From Hydra vulgaris (taxonomy: Eukaryota > Cnidaria > Hydrozoa > Anthoathecata > Hydridae): 64,000 nucleotides of DNA. The position numbers were made by a program, and so were the translations under genes. The first letter of the stretch is position 1. Every line of letters starts with the position of its first letter. The stretch is from NCBI RefSeq assembly GCF_038396675.1, contig NC_088933.1, positions 41,713,501 to 41,777,500 on the forward strand, given 5' to 3'. Positions 22,900 through 33,529 of the stretch are shown one piece after another. The notes beneath the pieces were generated by a model, which saw nothing but the letters and a program-made list of their open reading frames with translations, was not told where the DNA came from and made no database searches.

Positions 22900-24670
22900 C
22901 TAAAAACCACCAGCAGAGTATGATGTTCCTTCTTCATTTTCTTTATCTATGAATCCTTTTTTTATTGCTCTCAGCACCTTTCTTCTACTGATACCTGCTG
23001 TGGAAGTCTTTTTGGTCATAGCCTATTCGAGTTGAATTTTTTAAAATTGTCCCAATGTGCATAAATCGACCGGTTTTTATCTGCAGTTTTTTAAAAACTT
23101 CATATAGCCCAGTTGCTCCATCATTAAACTCTAAAACAGCAGATGATACAAGTATTTCAAGAGTACTTCGGCTAACATAAATATCTTTAGGACATTTTTT
23201 CCAAAAGAAGTTGTTGATCTCTTCGTTATTACTTTGCGTCAGTCCATGCAAACACTTGGATAATAATTCATCTCTGCTTAAATCTTGAAAGATAGGTTTT
23301 AAAATTTCTGTTATTTCTAATGGAAGATTTAATTTAGCGTTGTAATTCGATTTACCTGTTAATTTATTTGGCTGCCACATGCACCAGCTGTTTATACATC
23401 GAGGACAAAATTTATGCTGTTCTGCTTCATCAATAATATTTGAGTTATGAAAAAGTGTTGCCCAAATACTCTTTTTCATTTCATAAATGCTGTTGAGATT
23501 TTGTCTTATTGCAGTACCATAATAGTTCTGCAAAGTATTTATGACTTTATCTGTTAATCATCTTTTACCCATTATTTCCCCCCCATCAGACAGTATATTT
23601 AGTTCCATTAATTGACGCAAGTTTCGCAATCGTGTTCCCATACGCTTTTGAACATGCCCAATACACTCTTTTTTATCAATACTAACATTAGGTCCATGTA
23701 GTTCAGACTTAATAACATCATTATATGAGGATGTGTCTCCATCTCCAATATAAGATGTATACCTTAGTTTGTACTTCTCCACAGATCGCCCAAACATTTT
23801 AATGGCACCCACAGATTCCATTGATCCTAAAGATTTTACATGGTTAATAAAATAATTGTGATTATTTTGCCAGTTATTATAACCAGGTTCGTTCTTTCTT
23901 TTGTTCCAATATTCGCAAACTTTGCATTGTTTTGATAAAACAAAATGGTCTATACATTTTTGACTATTTGTTGATATCAAAGTTACAACACCGTTAATGG
24001 ATGTATAACCTATTTTTTGCCATACACCATCTACAGAAACATAGCAATCAACAATACTTACATTATGACTGTTATCATCCAACAAAACAATATCATATGT
24101 CTCTTTTGCAGCATTCAACATGCAACTATTAGCTGCTTCAACATAAGCACTGGAGTGACTTTTTAATTTTACCATAGTTTTTTTTTGTCATTGGTCTTGG
24201 CATATTCATGCAACGATTAAATGATTCTATAGAAGTATAACCTTTTCCTATTTCTCGAAAAGCAACAACAATTTGTGCATTGACTTCTGCACTTCTTTTA
24301 TTTACTACTGAAGTTTGGAATGTGTCTATAACTTCGTCACAGTTTTTACAAAAAATCTCAAATTCCAAGCAAAATCCCATTTTTTTCTTAAGGTTACCTT
24401 GCAAAATAATCTTATTTCCACATTCAGGACAACAAATATACTTACTAAATAATCTTTTTAAGATGGAAAAGTTCATAATAAAGTTTTAATTGTTTTCATA
24501 ATCATCATTCTTATCCTCGACATTTTGAGTAGTATTCATTTTCGAAAATAACTTCTTTGCACTTGAACAACATGCATTGATAAAGGTAAAGTATTTTTCT
24601 GTTTTTCGTTGCATGTGTACTCATTGCCTTTGAACTTATATTTACTTTTTCTAATCGTACTACGAGTCAT
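22900..24670 (-). pseudogene. Mutator-like transposase (Pfam 'Mutator' type), broken
   Basis: The start is probably at 24668-24670, giving MTRSTIRKSKYKFKGNEYTC, a basic leader. The frame 24476-24138 has a zinc-ribbon-like CCPEC...CKNCDE and GYTSIESFNRCMNMPRPMTK. The frame 24175-23558 holds the catalytic core: CYVSVDGVWQKIGY with the first aspartate, QCKVCEYWNKRK, and YIGDGDTSSYNDVI with the second. SIDKKECIGHVQKRMGTRLR follows. After a TGA at 23556 the frame 23533-22985 continues through CPRCINSWCMWQ and ends, after a frameshift near 22990, in GTSYSAGGF. That C-terminal GGF is common in these proteins. At least two frameshifts and one stop make it inactive. No terminal repeats were found. Confidence 0.75.
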
Positions 24671-25275
24671 TTTTTTAAATATAAAATACAAACTTTAAAT
24701 AAGCTTTTAAAACGAGCATGCATATATAGTCAAAAGATACAATTTTATTTACTAGAATTCATGCTGTGGAAAATGTCTTATGGTTGTTTTGAGCCCTGGT
24801 AATAAAATTAAGCAAACAAGATGTTTTTAAGACTTAAATTTCATCCAAACTACTATTAAAAAGTTTAAAACCTTACAACAAACCCGTTGCTATGGCGGTA
24901 ACTAAAGAAGTCTGAAAACTAAGGTGCATTAAAACATAATTACTTAAAAAACTAAATTAAATTACAAGTAAGTGTTTTCATATTATCAATCTCTGTTAAA
25001 TTCTGCATCGAAATCAAATTTAAAAAATTTTGTAAATTATTTTGATTTTTGCGGGGGTTTGCTACCTGAACAGGGAAATTTAAAAAATCTTCATAGTTTT
25101 AAGTGGTATGTTAAAACACGACGTATTTATAAATAAACTATTTAATTCTAAATAAACAATAAAAAATCAGAAAAGCTTTCTCAATATGTTTTTGTTTACA
25201 GTTTTGTCCTCCCGATAAAACATTAACCACGTGATTCGTAACGGTAGTGGGACGTCAAAGCGAAAAGTTTTAAAG
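24671..25275. other. Spacer between the Mutator-like remnant and P1
   Basis: AT-rich. The last 25 bases before P1 carry two copies of GCGAAAAGT. The segment may include the unrecognised right end of the Mutator-like element. Confidence 0.35.
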
Positions 25276-25823
25276 CGAAAAGTCATAGCGTTCTCTACTA
25301 CAGGCCTATTCATCACGCAACCGGATTTTTTTGTGGAGGCCTACTTTTTTACGGCAAAAAAAAATAACTTTGTTAAAGCTAAAAAAATAACTTTATAAAA
25401 GCTAAAAAGTATTTTTAATTCTCTGTATAGCCTAATAATTTTTTTTTGATAAAAAAAGAAAAAGAAAGAAAAAATAATCTTAAGTAATAAACAATGTAAA
25501 TAAAGGGCATAGAAATTTTTTCTATATTAAAATTTCACACATTTACATAATTATATACTTTCAGCTTTAGTTTCGGCTTTAACATCTAAATACAAAATTG
25601 ATATTTTTTTATATTGAGTAGAAATGTTATTAAACCAAACAAAGAATATTAGATAAATTTTGTTTAAAATCGTTAACAAAATCTAAAAAAAAAAAAAACT
25701 ACTATATGAAACTTTTACAGATCTTTTATAAAATAGTTTTATAATATAAATACTTATAATATATATAATATAAAACTTTTATACTATATATATATTATAA
25801 ATAATAGACAACTAAGTAGACTT

Positions 25824-26856
25824 CTAAGAGATTTTTAATACTTTTAGTGCAGGTTCTTTGCCAGATCTTGGAGTGACAGTGGTACATAAATTTTTTTTAA
25901 AAATGTTGCTCAATATTACACAATGATGTTCTTCCATATCCAATAAATAATAGTCTGATATAATCATAAAAATACTGCTTAAAGATTTTCTGCAAACATG
26001 ATCTTTAACTATTTGAAAAATTACAAAACAAAAAAATGTCCATTGGCACAAATTATCAGTTGGAATTTTTAATCCACCACGATCCAAAAATTTAGAAAAC
26101 TGACCATATTTTTGATAATAGAACGTTGTTTGATCTAAAAGTTCATAATCAGTTCGTTCTTTATCATTTCGTGAAACATAACCAGCAATGTAAATAAGTG
26201 ACATTTTGACATCATCAGCAATAGAAGATTCTAGATCTTGCAAGTTATCAAGAATTTCGCAGCAGTCTTCAGACAATTTGTAATGGCATAACACACATTG
26301 ATGACCAGACTTCACATTAAAATTGTCAATACCTACATTTAATTTCAAAAGTAAAGATGCATGTTTGATACGTAATTTTTCAATAACTTGTTGAACACTA
26401 AGAAAATAAGTACCACCAGATCCTTGACGAAGTATACTATATTCTTTTTCCAGGTGATCTGATGTAAATTGACCCAGAAGTACATAGTTTTGCGTAGTGT
26501 TAAGTAAATATCTACATAAATCTACTAGTCCATAACAAGTTTGATGTATACAAGTTGCAGTATCTTTAGAAAGCTGTTTAATACGCTTACCTTTGGGACC
26601 TGCCATTTTAACTACCATATCACCAAATTGTAGTATTAAATTTAAACGGTTGTCATCAGGATTATTGATAACAGCCTGCAAAGGATCATTATGCCTTGTA
26701 TCAGCACCAATAGCTTTGACATTCAAAATTTTCCACCAAATAATAACTTTATTGATAAATATGGCAGTGTCGTTAACATCACTATGAATCATGTCAGGAT
26801 GTTGCAAAAGAGCAGCGTAAGTTTTTTCAGAAAATACTCTTAAAACCGTCAATACA
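25824..26856 (-). pseudogene. P-element transposase, C-terminal half
   Basis: The 342-residue frame follows on from the catalytic half once the 931-bp insertion is removed. It includes NKVIIWWKILNVKAIGADTR, then LGQFTSDHLEKEYSILRQGS followed by GGTYFLSVQQVIEKL. The latter is the conserved C-terminal RNase H block with the catalytic glutamate in P/THAP9-type transposases. Two CxxC-like pairs (HQCVLCHY, EDCCEI), MSLIYIAGYVSRND, DRGGLKIPTDNLCQWTFFCF and the ending TPRSGKEPALKVLKIS follow. The same ending appears in P2 at 55349. This half is intact. Confidence 0.85.
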
Positions 26857-26862
26857 CACTGT

Positions 26863-27793
26863 CAGGCCTTCCCAGGAGAGGCGTGCGGTCGGTCGCTTTG
26901 AGTGACCACGCATATATATATTTTTTGAGAGTCTGGCCACGGTTTTTTAGCATATATTAATGACGCATTTTTAAAAAGGCGCTGAGAAAACCTAACTAAA
27001 TTGTCGTATTTTATTATTTTTATTCATAATTTATTCTTATTATTAATATAAAAATATGAACATAAAAATGAAATGTATATATATATATATATATATTTAT
27101 ACTTATTTAATAAAAAAAATTTTTTCTTATTACAATTTTTTTTTTTCAAGTCTAGTAAACATAAAAAAAAAATTTATTTATTTATATTTATATTTTATTT
27201 ATTTATATTATAATTATTTATAATATATTTTTAGGTGTTGATTTTTTCAGCAACGATATTTAAGACAAGTCGAAAAAATAAACAGAAAATGTGACCGAAA
27301 ACTTTTTTAATCTATTTTGAAAAATATGCTCTGCCGACGCGGGACCTGGGTCTCCGCGGCGCTATGTAATGTCTCAACTGTATGAGCTAAACGTTCATAC
27401 CTCTAGCTAGAACCTTGTAGATAATAATTCTTCTAGAACTTAGAAGTTATTTTTTGTAGAAAGACATACTTATGTGAAAAAATTTAAAATTAGAAAAAAA
27501 AATATGTAAAATAAAAAAAAAAAAAATTTATAAAGTTATAAGAAAAAAAAATTCAAAGAAAAAATATATATATATATTATTTTTATGTTATTGTTTCCTT
27601 ATTAATGAAAATAATAAATTATTAAGAAATTTACAAAATAATACAACGAATTTAATTTGATTTTTTCAGCGCCTTTTTAAAAATGCGTTATTTTTAATAT
27701 ATGCTAAATAAGCGTGGCCGAGTTATCCAAAAAAAAATAAATATCTGTGTTCACTCAAGGCGTGCGACCGCACGCCTCTCCTGGGAAGGCCTG
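26863..27793. mobile_element. 931-bp non-autonomous element with 6-bp target duplication, inside P1
   Basis: Inverted ends CAGGCCTTCCCAGGAGAGGC followed by GTGCGGTCG match exactly for about 29 bp. The inverted similarity then continues, with gaps, for roughly 140 bp (GTGGCCG..., TAGCATATATTAA, GCATTTTTAAAAAGGCGCTGA on each side). CACTGT flanks it on both sides (26857-26862 and 27794-27799). It cuts the P1 transposase exactly at a codon for cysteine, and removing it plus one CACTGT restores the frame. There is no transposase inside. A tRNA-like patch occurs at about 27335-27405 (- strand). The superfamily is not assigned. Confidence 0.88.
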
Positions 27794-27800
27794 CACTGTC

Positions 27801-28623
27801 GTTCAACAGGTTTAAGAGAAATAGAAATTTCATTCAGGTCAGATAACTTTAGAAAGCTTCTGGATTCTGCATTATAAAGCTGCTTTAAATGAGTCCATTT
27901 TGCAATCCTGGTTACTCCATTATCGTCAAATATTAATTCCTGAGTTTTTTCAGTTAACCAAAGATTATGAATATTTTTTACGAGGTGTACAAAATCATAA
28001 AGTAAATACTTTCCATCTACTGTTAACCATGGTTTTCCTGGAACGATCGTGTACATTTAAAAAAAAGCCTGATTAACACGATTCCCATCACATATAATAG
28101 CTTTTACATTTGCACTGACTGAATCAATTATTTGATTGGTTCAATTAATCTGTTCAAACAAAAAATCAGATCGTAATTTTGATATTGGTATCATTTTAAT
28201 TAACACCTTTGGACCACCGTTTAAACAAACAGCCATAATCCCTAACAATGTTTTGGACAATTCCACTGGGTTATCCTCCGATCTACCAAAAATAGTTCCA
28301 TAATGGTAAAGCAAACTGTTTTTAACATATATTTCATCATGTAGTATGATACATAATTTCTGCTTATCCGGAAGAGAGTTAAAAATTGAATAAATAAATT
28401 TGTTTTCATTAATATTAGAAATTTTTGAAGTAATTTGAGTCAGCGTTGAAATAGATGGAAGTTGATAATCATTTCTTAAGCGATTATATAATGCCCTTGA
28501 TGTTGAAAAATATACAAAAGAGCGTATAAGTATTTCAGGTGTATAAAGTTTATTTCCAACTGTTTTTGGTCCCATAACTGAAATATGTTGCATAATTACT
28601 TCTTTTTTATTGTCTGTTTTCAA
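27801..28623 (-). pseudogene. P-element transposase, catalytic (RNase H-like) half
   Basis: Frames 28623-28141 and 28056-27800 together carry YFSTSRALYNRLRNDYQLPS, LCIILHDEIYVKNSLLYHYG with the first acidic site, LLGIMAVCLNGGPKV, then IICDGNRVNQ and LLYDFVHLVKNIHNLWL with the second aspartate region. A TGA at about 28139-28141 and a stop or frameshift in an eight-T run near 28057 interrupt it. The right-hand 50 bases of the printed frame (27751-27797) belong to the inserted element, not to the transposase. Confidence 0.8.
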
Positions 28624-28628
28624 GGCGC

Positions 28629-29276
28629 CTAAAAAACGAAGTATCTCATCAAACTTAGACTTAGACTAGTTATGATTCGATTTACTGTTAAGCTAGAAAT
28701 GTGACACTTAATCCCATAATGAAATGTTTCAAAGGTAAGACTTTCATAAACTTTAATTACAAAAAAAGGAATTCCATTAAAAAATTGCAAAGATTGTATA
28801 AAAATACAGCCATCAACCATAAACGATAAAATTGGATATTGGTGATCATTGCTATTGATAAACTTGTTTTTAATGTCACAAAAAGTAGCTTTATCCCTTT
28901 TAAGAAATGTGTCTAGCTCATCATTTAATGTACTTCTAATGCCACTTAAGGATCTTTTGGTAGTTCTTTCAGTTGGATTAGAAGTTGGAATTTGAGATAA
29001 AGGTATTCCCAGCCAAACAGAAGGAGGATTTTTTGGTCGACGTTTTCCTCCACGCACTATAACTGTATCAAAATTTGGAGGCCAGTGTAACTCACAGATA
29101 ACAGTATACTTTTTAACAACTAAACCAGAGTTTGGAATAGCTTTTATCCATTTTTCACGCTCAACGTTATCACTTGGAAACCGATAAACTGATATTTTAT
29201 TAACTTTACTAGATATATTGTTTTTTTCACTTTGATAGTTGGTGTGACAAGCATACACACAACATTTATTTGGCAT
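28629..29276 (-). pseudogene. P-element transposase, THAP domain and N-terminal linker
   Basis: The N-terminus shows a THAP zinc finger: MPNKCCVYACHTNYQS with the first cysteine pair, RFPSDNVEREKWIKAIPNS, then CELHWPPNF with the Cys-His pair and a basic GGKRRPKNPPSVW tail (residues 1-85 or so). THAP domains bind the transposon ends. A helical linker follows with FETFHYGIKCHISSLTVNRI. A frameshift near 28660 separates it from the catalytic half: another frame there reads SKFDEILRFLGALKTDN and joins onward. Intact in the THAP region itself. Confidence 0.85.
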
Positions 29277-29570
29277 GATGATATAATCTAAATTTTTATA
29301 AATATTTTTTTATAATTTTATAAATATATTATTCGCTTTGAATTAAATCTGAAACTCCATGTTTAAATTATATAAGTTCATTAACATTGTATTATATTTC
29401 ATTATTTAAATATATATCATAAACAACATGACATTTTATCTGGTCTGAACCACTGATCTCAATAATAACTGATCTCAATAATAACACTGATAATATAACT
29501 GATCTCAATAATAACAATAATATAACTGATCTCAATAATAACAAATCACTGATCTCAATAATAACAATTA

Positions 29571-30507
29571 CCGTCAACCGGGGTGACTTCGGACATCGGG
29601 GTGTCTTCGGACAGAGCATTACTTATTATTCTACTTCAGTTTCTTTTAGCGATGGCGCGAAGCTACAAACCTAAACTAAACTTTAAAGTGTTGTGTGGAA
29701 CAAGCTCTAAAGAAGATATAAAAAAAGCTATAGAAGATCACAGTAAAGGCATGAGTATTCGAAAAGCTGCTGATAAGCATAAAGTCAAAAAATCAACATT
29801 GCATGATCACATTAGAAAACACACCTTAAAGAAGGTTGGAGGCCAGAAAATTATAAACAAAGCAGATGAGGTACTCATTGCTCAAATGCTAGAAGCTGTT
29901 GCAGATTAGGGTTTTCCTATCGGAAGATTAGAAGTCAAAATGATGGCTTTTGATTTCCTCAAAAATCATTGTGGGTAAAACAGTAGCAATTTGCAGATAC
30001 CTGGAAATGACTGGTTAAATTCATTTATGAAGCAAAGCAATATTTCTAGCAGAAATGCTTCTAACATTAAACGATCGAGATTAAAGTTAGGAGTAGAAAT
30101 AATGAATAATTATTGTAGTTTTGTCATTAATTTTATGTGTATTTGAAATAGTTTACCAGTAGTTGTTTTTTTGTTTTTTTTTTGTTATTTGAAATAAATA
30201 AATTTTAATCAAGTAGCTTTTTTACATAGTTATACATTCATTTTAAAATCCTTGATGTTGAAATTTTAACTGTAAAAATCCCAAGCTTCAAGTGTCCGGA
30301 GTCACCCCATTTCCTGATTTTGATTTTTTGATTTTCAGACCGTTTATTTATGCTAATATCATATTGGGAAGCTGAAAGCCAAAATTTCTTCATGTTCTTT
30401 ATAATTACAGTGGTACGATTCACAAAAATATTTCCATTTTGTATTGATTTTAATGAAACAGTTTAATGTTTTCTTCAAAAATTGTCCGAAGTCACCCCGG
30501 TTGACGG
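29571..30507 (+). mobile_element. pogo-type element with TA target duplication
   Basis: Perfect inverted ends of at least 25 bp beginning CCGTCAACCGGGGTGACTTC at 29571 and ending with the complement at 30507, flanked by TA on each side (29569-29570, 30508-30509). A second copy of the GGGGTGTCTTCGGACA motif lies just inside the left end (29598), and a TGTCCGGAGTCACCCC copy lies at 30293 inside the right, so the ends have repeated subterminal sites. At 937 bp it is internally deleted. Confidence 0.92.
29652..29909 (+). CDS. pogo transposase N-terminal HTH fragment
   Basis: From ATG 29652 the frame reads KVLCGTSSKEDIKKAIEDH, SIRKAADKHKVKKSTLHDHI, then a basic KHTLKKVGGQK stretch. This is the Psq/CENP-B-type helix-turn-helix that recognises transposon ends. 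The frame stops at 29909. A few further residues (PIGRLEVKMMAFDF) can be read after it, and the whole DDE catalytic region is deleted. With only the DNA-binding part left it could at most bind related ends. The printed frame's upstream codons (29583-29651) lie in the terminal repeat and are unlikely to be translated. Confidence 0.75.
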   Translation: MARSYKPKLNFKVLCGTSSKEDIKKAIEDHSKGMSIRKAADKHKVKKSTLHDHIRKHTLKKVGGQKIINKADEVLIAQMLEAVAD

Positions 30508-30632
30508 TATTATTGAGATCAGTGGTCTGAACGTGGAGAAATAATATTTCTTGCCGTAAAAAAGTAGGCCTCCACAAAAAAATCCGGTTGCGCGATGAAT
30601 AGGCCTGTAGTAGAGAACGCTATGCGAAAAGT

Positions 30633-31794
30633 TTAAAAGCGAAAACCGGAAAATCGAGTACCGTCATAATTCAGCAACATCAACAACAACAATGTTATTA
30701 TTGAGATAATTTTTCGTGATTTTGTTATTATTTCAATGTTATATTAAAGATTATTTGGCGTTTGAATTTTTTTTTTTTTTAATTGTTTATATTTTTATTT
30801 ATAATTTATCGTTTAGAATTATTTATATATTTGGTATTTTAGCTGAGAGTAATAGTTACAGTGCGACAAAAAGGTATAAAATCTTCCATAAAAATTATTT
30901 TTGCACTACAAGTTGTCTGATAAAAAATAGACTTGCATAATTTCTTATTGATATTATTTCATTTTAATTTCTTTTTTGATATTTATACATTACATTTCTA
31001 GCAAAAGATTGTTTCTTTGTTTAAATAAAAATTATTCTTAAAATTTAAAAGATGCAAACTAATAATGTGCTTTTATTTTGATTAGGTATGGCGAGTTAGG
31101 CTGTTTATCTTTGATGCTTTCAGAAATGATTAGATAGTTAAAACTCAAAAATTGATGTTTAAATTTTTAGTCATAAACTAAAAGCCAGGGCAAATATATC
31201 AACACAACATATTTAAAAAAGAGACATATGAAGGTTAGTTTTTAATATAAATTATTATATATTAGATGATAATATATATACAAGTATTCCTATTTATATA
31301 AATTAAGGCAAACTTTTATCAGTTTATGTTTATTAAGTTGTTTACTTATGCTTATGCTTATGATCTTTTATAAGAAATAATGTTCTCTTTATAAAATTAT
31401 TTTTAAACTAATGTATGCACTGACTATTTTAGCCCTAAAGTTAATATTTTCTCTTGCTATTTGATATATTTGCGGATTGGTTGGGTTACATATTGTTCTT
31501 TGCTGATTTTTTACAAAAATATTGTAGATGTAAGTTTTTGAAGTTCTATGTTTTTTTTAAGGGTAGTTTTTGGGCAAATGTTGATAGATTTTAGCATTCT
31601 TAAGTAAATCTGCTTTATTTTGCGTTTACTTTTGAGATTCCTTGCACTCAGTAATAATGCGCTTTGAATATGCAATATGGTTTTTTGAGTCATTTAATTA
31701 GGTGAATGAGCTAAATCACTGTCATTATATAGACAGTGCATTCCTTGTATAGAACACTTTCACCATATCTTGGGCGGATCTTCTAGTGATGCCC
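30633..31794. other. AT-rich region right of P1
   Basis: CAACAACAA and GTTATTATT stretches near 30680-30710, then low-complexity A/T. There is no gene I can support. Confidence 0.4.
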
Positions 31795-32190
31795 TTTCTC
31801 TTTTAGACAAGGTGCAAAAATGAACTGTTTTTGCACCTTGACCTGCTCTTGCAGCAAACAAGGAGCTGCGCTTGCAGCCAACCTCCAACCATCGTATTAT
31901 TATCGTAATGTTGCTTCTTTTTCTATTTTTTATAAATACTACAATGGACACTGCTCTAAAGAGCTAGCGTCTTTTGTGCCATCTACTAAAATTCATTCTT
32001 GTGTTACTTATCATTCAATAAAGTCTAATTGTTTTACTATGACTGTTCCAAAGTGCTCCCAAAATTCTTATTCGACTAGTTTTTTTCCTTAAATTTTTTT
32101 TTTCACTTGCTTCATCTTGTTTTCCTGATTCATATAATTCACAATCTATTAATTTTTCTGTTATTCGTTATCTTGCTAAATAAGTTTCAT
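31795..32190 (+). pseudogene. Non-LTR retrotransposon ORF2 C-terminal fragment
   Basis: The reading SLLDKVQK (31797), then NVASFSIFYKYYNGHCSKEL (31908-31967), FTMTVPKCSQNSYSTSFFP (32034-32090) and CFPDSYNSQSINFSVIRYLAK matches the end of LINE ORF2 proteins, where the pattern is S.F.RTxxLWNSLP.xxFPxSY.L..FK..VNR.L. Frame changes occur at about 31821 and 32090. Only the final 130 or so codons remain. It is a different LINE family from 33530-34799. Confidence 0.65.
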
Positions 32191-33180
32191 TTTTTCTGTA
32201 ATAGTAGTTGCTTGCAGCCTTGTTGGAAATGAAGATGTTAAAAAACAAACATTTCTAATGTTAGCCCAACGTATTGTATTAGCTGGGATGTTATGCATTT
32301 TACACTTTTTTTTGTAAAAAAATTATTTTTTTAGTAATAAAAAAATTAGCAATACAATAAACAAAGTAAATAAGATAAAAAACTAAGTAAATTAAATAAA
32401 ATTTTCAAAGAAGTAAACTAAAATTAGATTCATCTATAGCCTGCAGTAATTTATGTTTTAAAAACTATTTCATCTAGTTCAAAAACATATAACAGTATAC
32501 TGAACATCAAACAAATAAGATAATAAAGGCTATTACCAACCAATCTGTAGAAAAAATAATTAAATATTTAAGCTAAGTAATGCAAATGAAAAAATAAAAA
32601 CTTTACTATACTTAGGTCACAAACAATTTATTTCATAACTATTAACAATAACAAATCGTTTAGTTAAACCATAAAAAGTAAACAAGTTTCTCACCAGTCA
32701 ATCATCACAGTTGAAACTTGTTAAACTAATTAGCCAAGCACACTTTATAAGCCTTTTTCCTTTAAGCAGAATCTTTTTTGCAATTGATGACTGAATTTTT
32801 AATTTTACATGCAAACGATTCAAAAAATATTACGCAGAATAATTTTTGGATTATAGGCATGATTTTATACTACAATAAAACACGTAATGCAGAACTGCCT
32901 TCAAAAAATCTTTTAGGCATCAACCAAGAAGAATCCACACAGTTATTAATTAAATCATATCCTTGAAGTGTTCTAAAAAATAAAAACAACCACAATGCAA
33001 AATAAGAAAGTAGTTAAAAATAAAATAATCTTACACTACCTTCTGTAAAATGAATTATAAATAATTTTGACACAAAAATATTGCTGAAGTTGAACAGGTA
33101 GGAAAAAAAAGCTTTTTGTTTAAGGAACAGTTCAAATCAAAACAACATCATAAAAAAATAGTAGCCAAACAAAATACCTA
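32191..33180. other. AT-rich region, no gene seen
   Basis: A short frame at 32778-32966 has no family signature. Confidence 0.4.
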
Positions 33181-33324
33181 AAAGGTACAACAATATATTT
33201 CAAGTGTAACAACATTGATCAAGATAACGCCGTACATAATGGTCACAATATAAAAGGTACAACAATATATTTCAAGTGTAACAACATTGATCAAGATAAC
33301 GCTGTACATAATGGTCACAATATA
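33181..33324. repeat. 72-bp tandem duplication (two copies)
   Basis: The unit beginning AAAGGTACAACAATATATTT at 33181 repeats at 33253 with one visible substitution (CGCCG versus CGCTG). It leads directly into the palindrome at 33316. Confidence 0.92.
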
Positions 33325-33385
33325 AGTCTCTATATTATAGAGACTTATATTGTGATTTTTGACTTAAAGATTATAAGTCAAAAAT
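33316..33385. repeat. Two adjacent hairpins
   Basis: 33316-33354 is a perfect palindrome: 19-bp arms CACAATATAAGTCTCTATA and complement around a single T. 33355-33385 is a second one with 11-bp arms ATTTTTGACTT / AAGTCAAAAAT and a 9-base loop. The first arm overlaps the end of the second 72-bp repeat copy. Confidence 0.9.
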
Positions 33386-33529
33386 CAGGCTTTATAAATA
33401 CAAAATATAAAAGTCATTTTTGACACAGGCTTTGAGCTATTATTCATTTTACTAAAGTGAATATCTTTTTGTGTGGAGACAACTAAAAACTTTACCTCTT
33501 ATCATTGATACAAAATTATCTCTGGTGTA

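Larger units (their letters stand above)
29450..30525. mobile_element. Small TIR element with CTGATCTCAATAATAA repeats, split by a pogo element
   Basis: Ends CCACTGATCTCAATAATA at 29450 and its inverted copy ending 30525. Both are flanked by TCTGAA (29444-29449, 30526-30531), a perfect 6-bp duplication. Without the pogo insertion it is about 137 bp. Five copies of a unit based on CTGATCTCAATAATAAC lie in 29452-29565. It lies in the 5' noncoding part of P1, between the THAP start and the right TIR. Superfamily unknown. Confidence 0.75.
25284..30624 (-). mobile_element. P-type DNA transposon (P1) with perfect 8-bp target duplication
   Basis: Terminal inverted repeats of about 70 bp start with CATAGCGTTCTCTACTACAG at 25284 and end with its complement at 30624. 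They continue through AGGCCTATTCATC-CGCAACC and a TTTTTTTGTGGAGGCCTAC block, with a few mismatches. The identical octamer CGAAAAGT flanks both ends (25276-25283 and 30625-30632), as expected for P elements. The interior carries a THAP-type P transposase gene on the - strand (25824-29276). Two later insertions break it: 26863-27793 and 29450-30525. Subtracting those leaves about 3.3 kb. Confidence 0.93.

Noticed and set aside
24280-24489. + strand frames opposite the Mutator-like gene (also 21742-22342)
   Set aside because: Antisense shadows of clearly homologous - strand coding remains.
27335-27405. Functional tRNA gene
   Set aside because: Only A- and B-box-like stretches are seen; no acceptor stem or anticodon arm could be paired.
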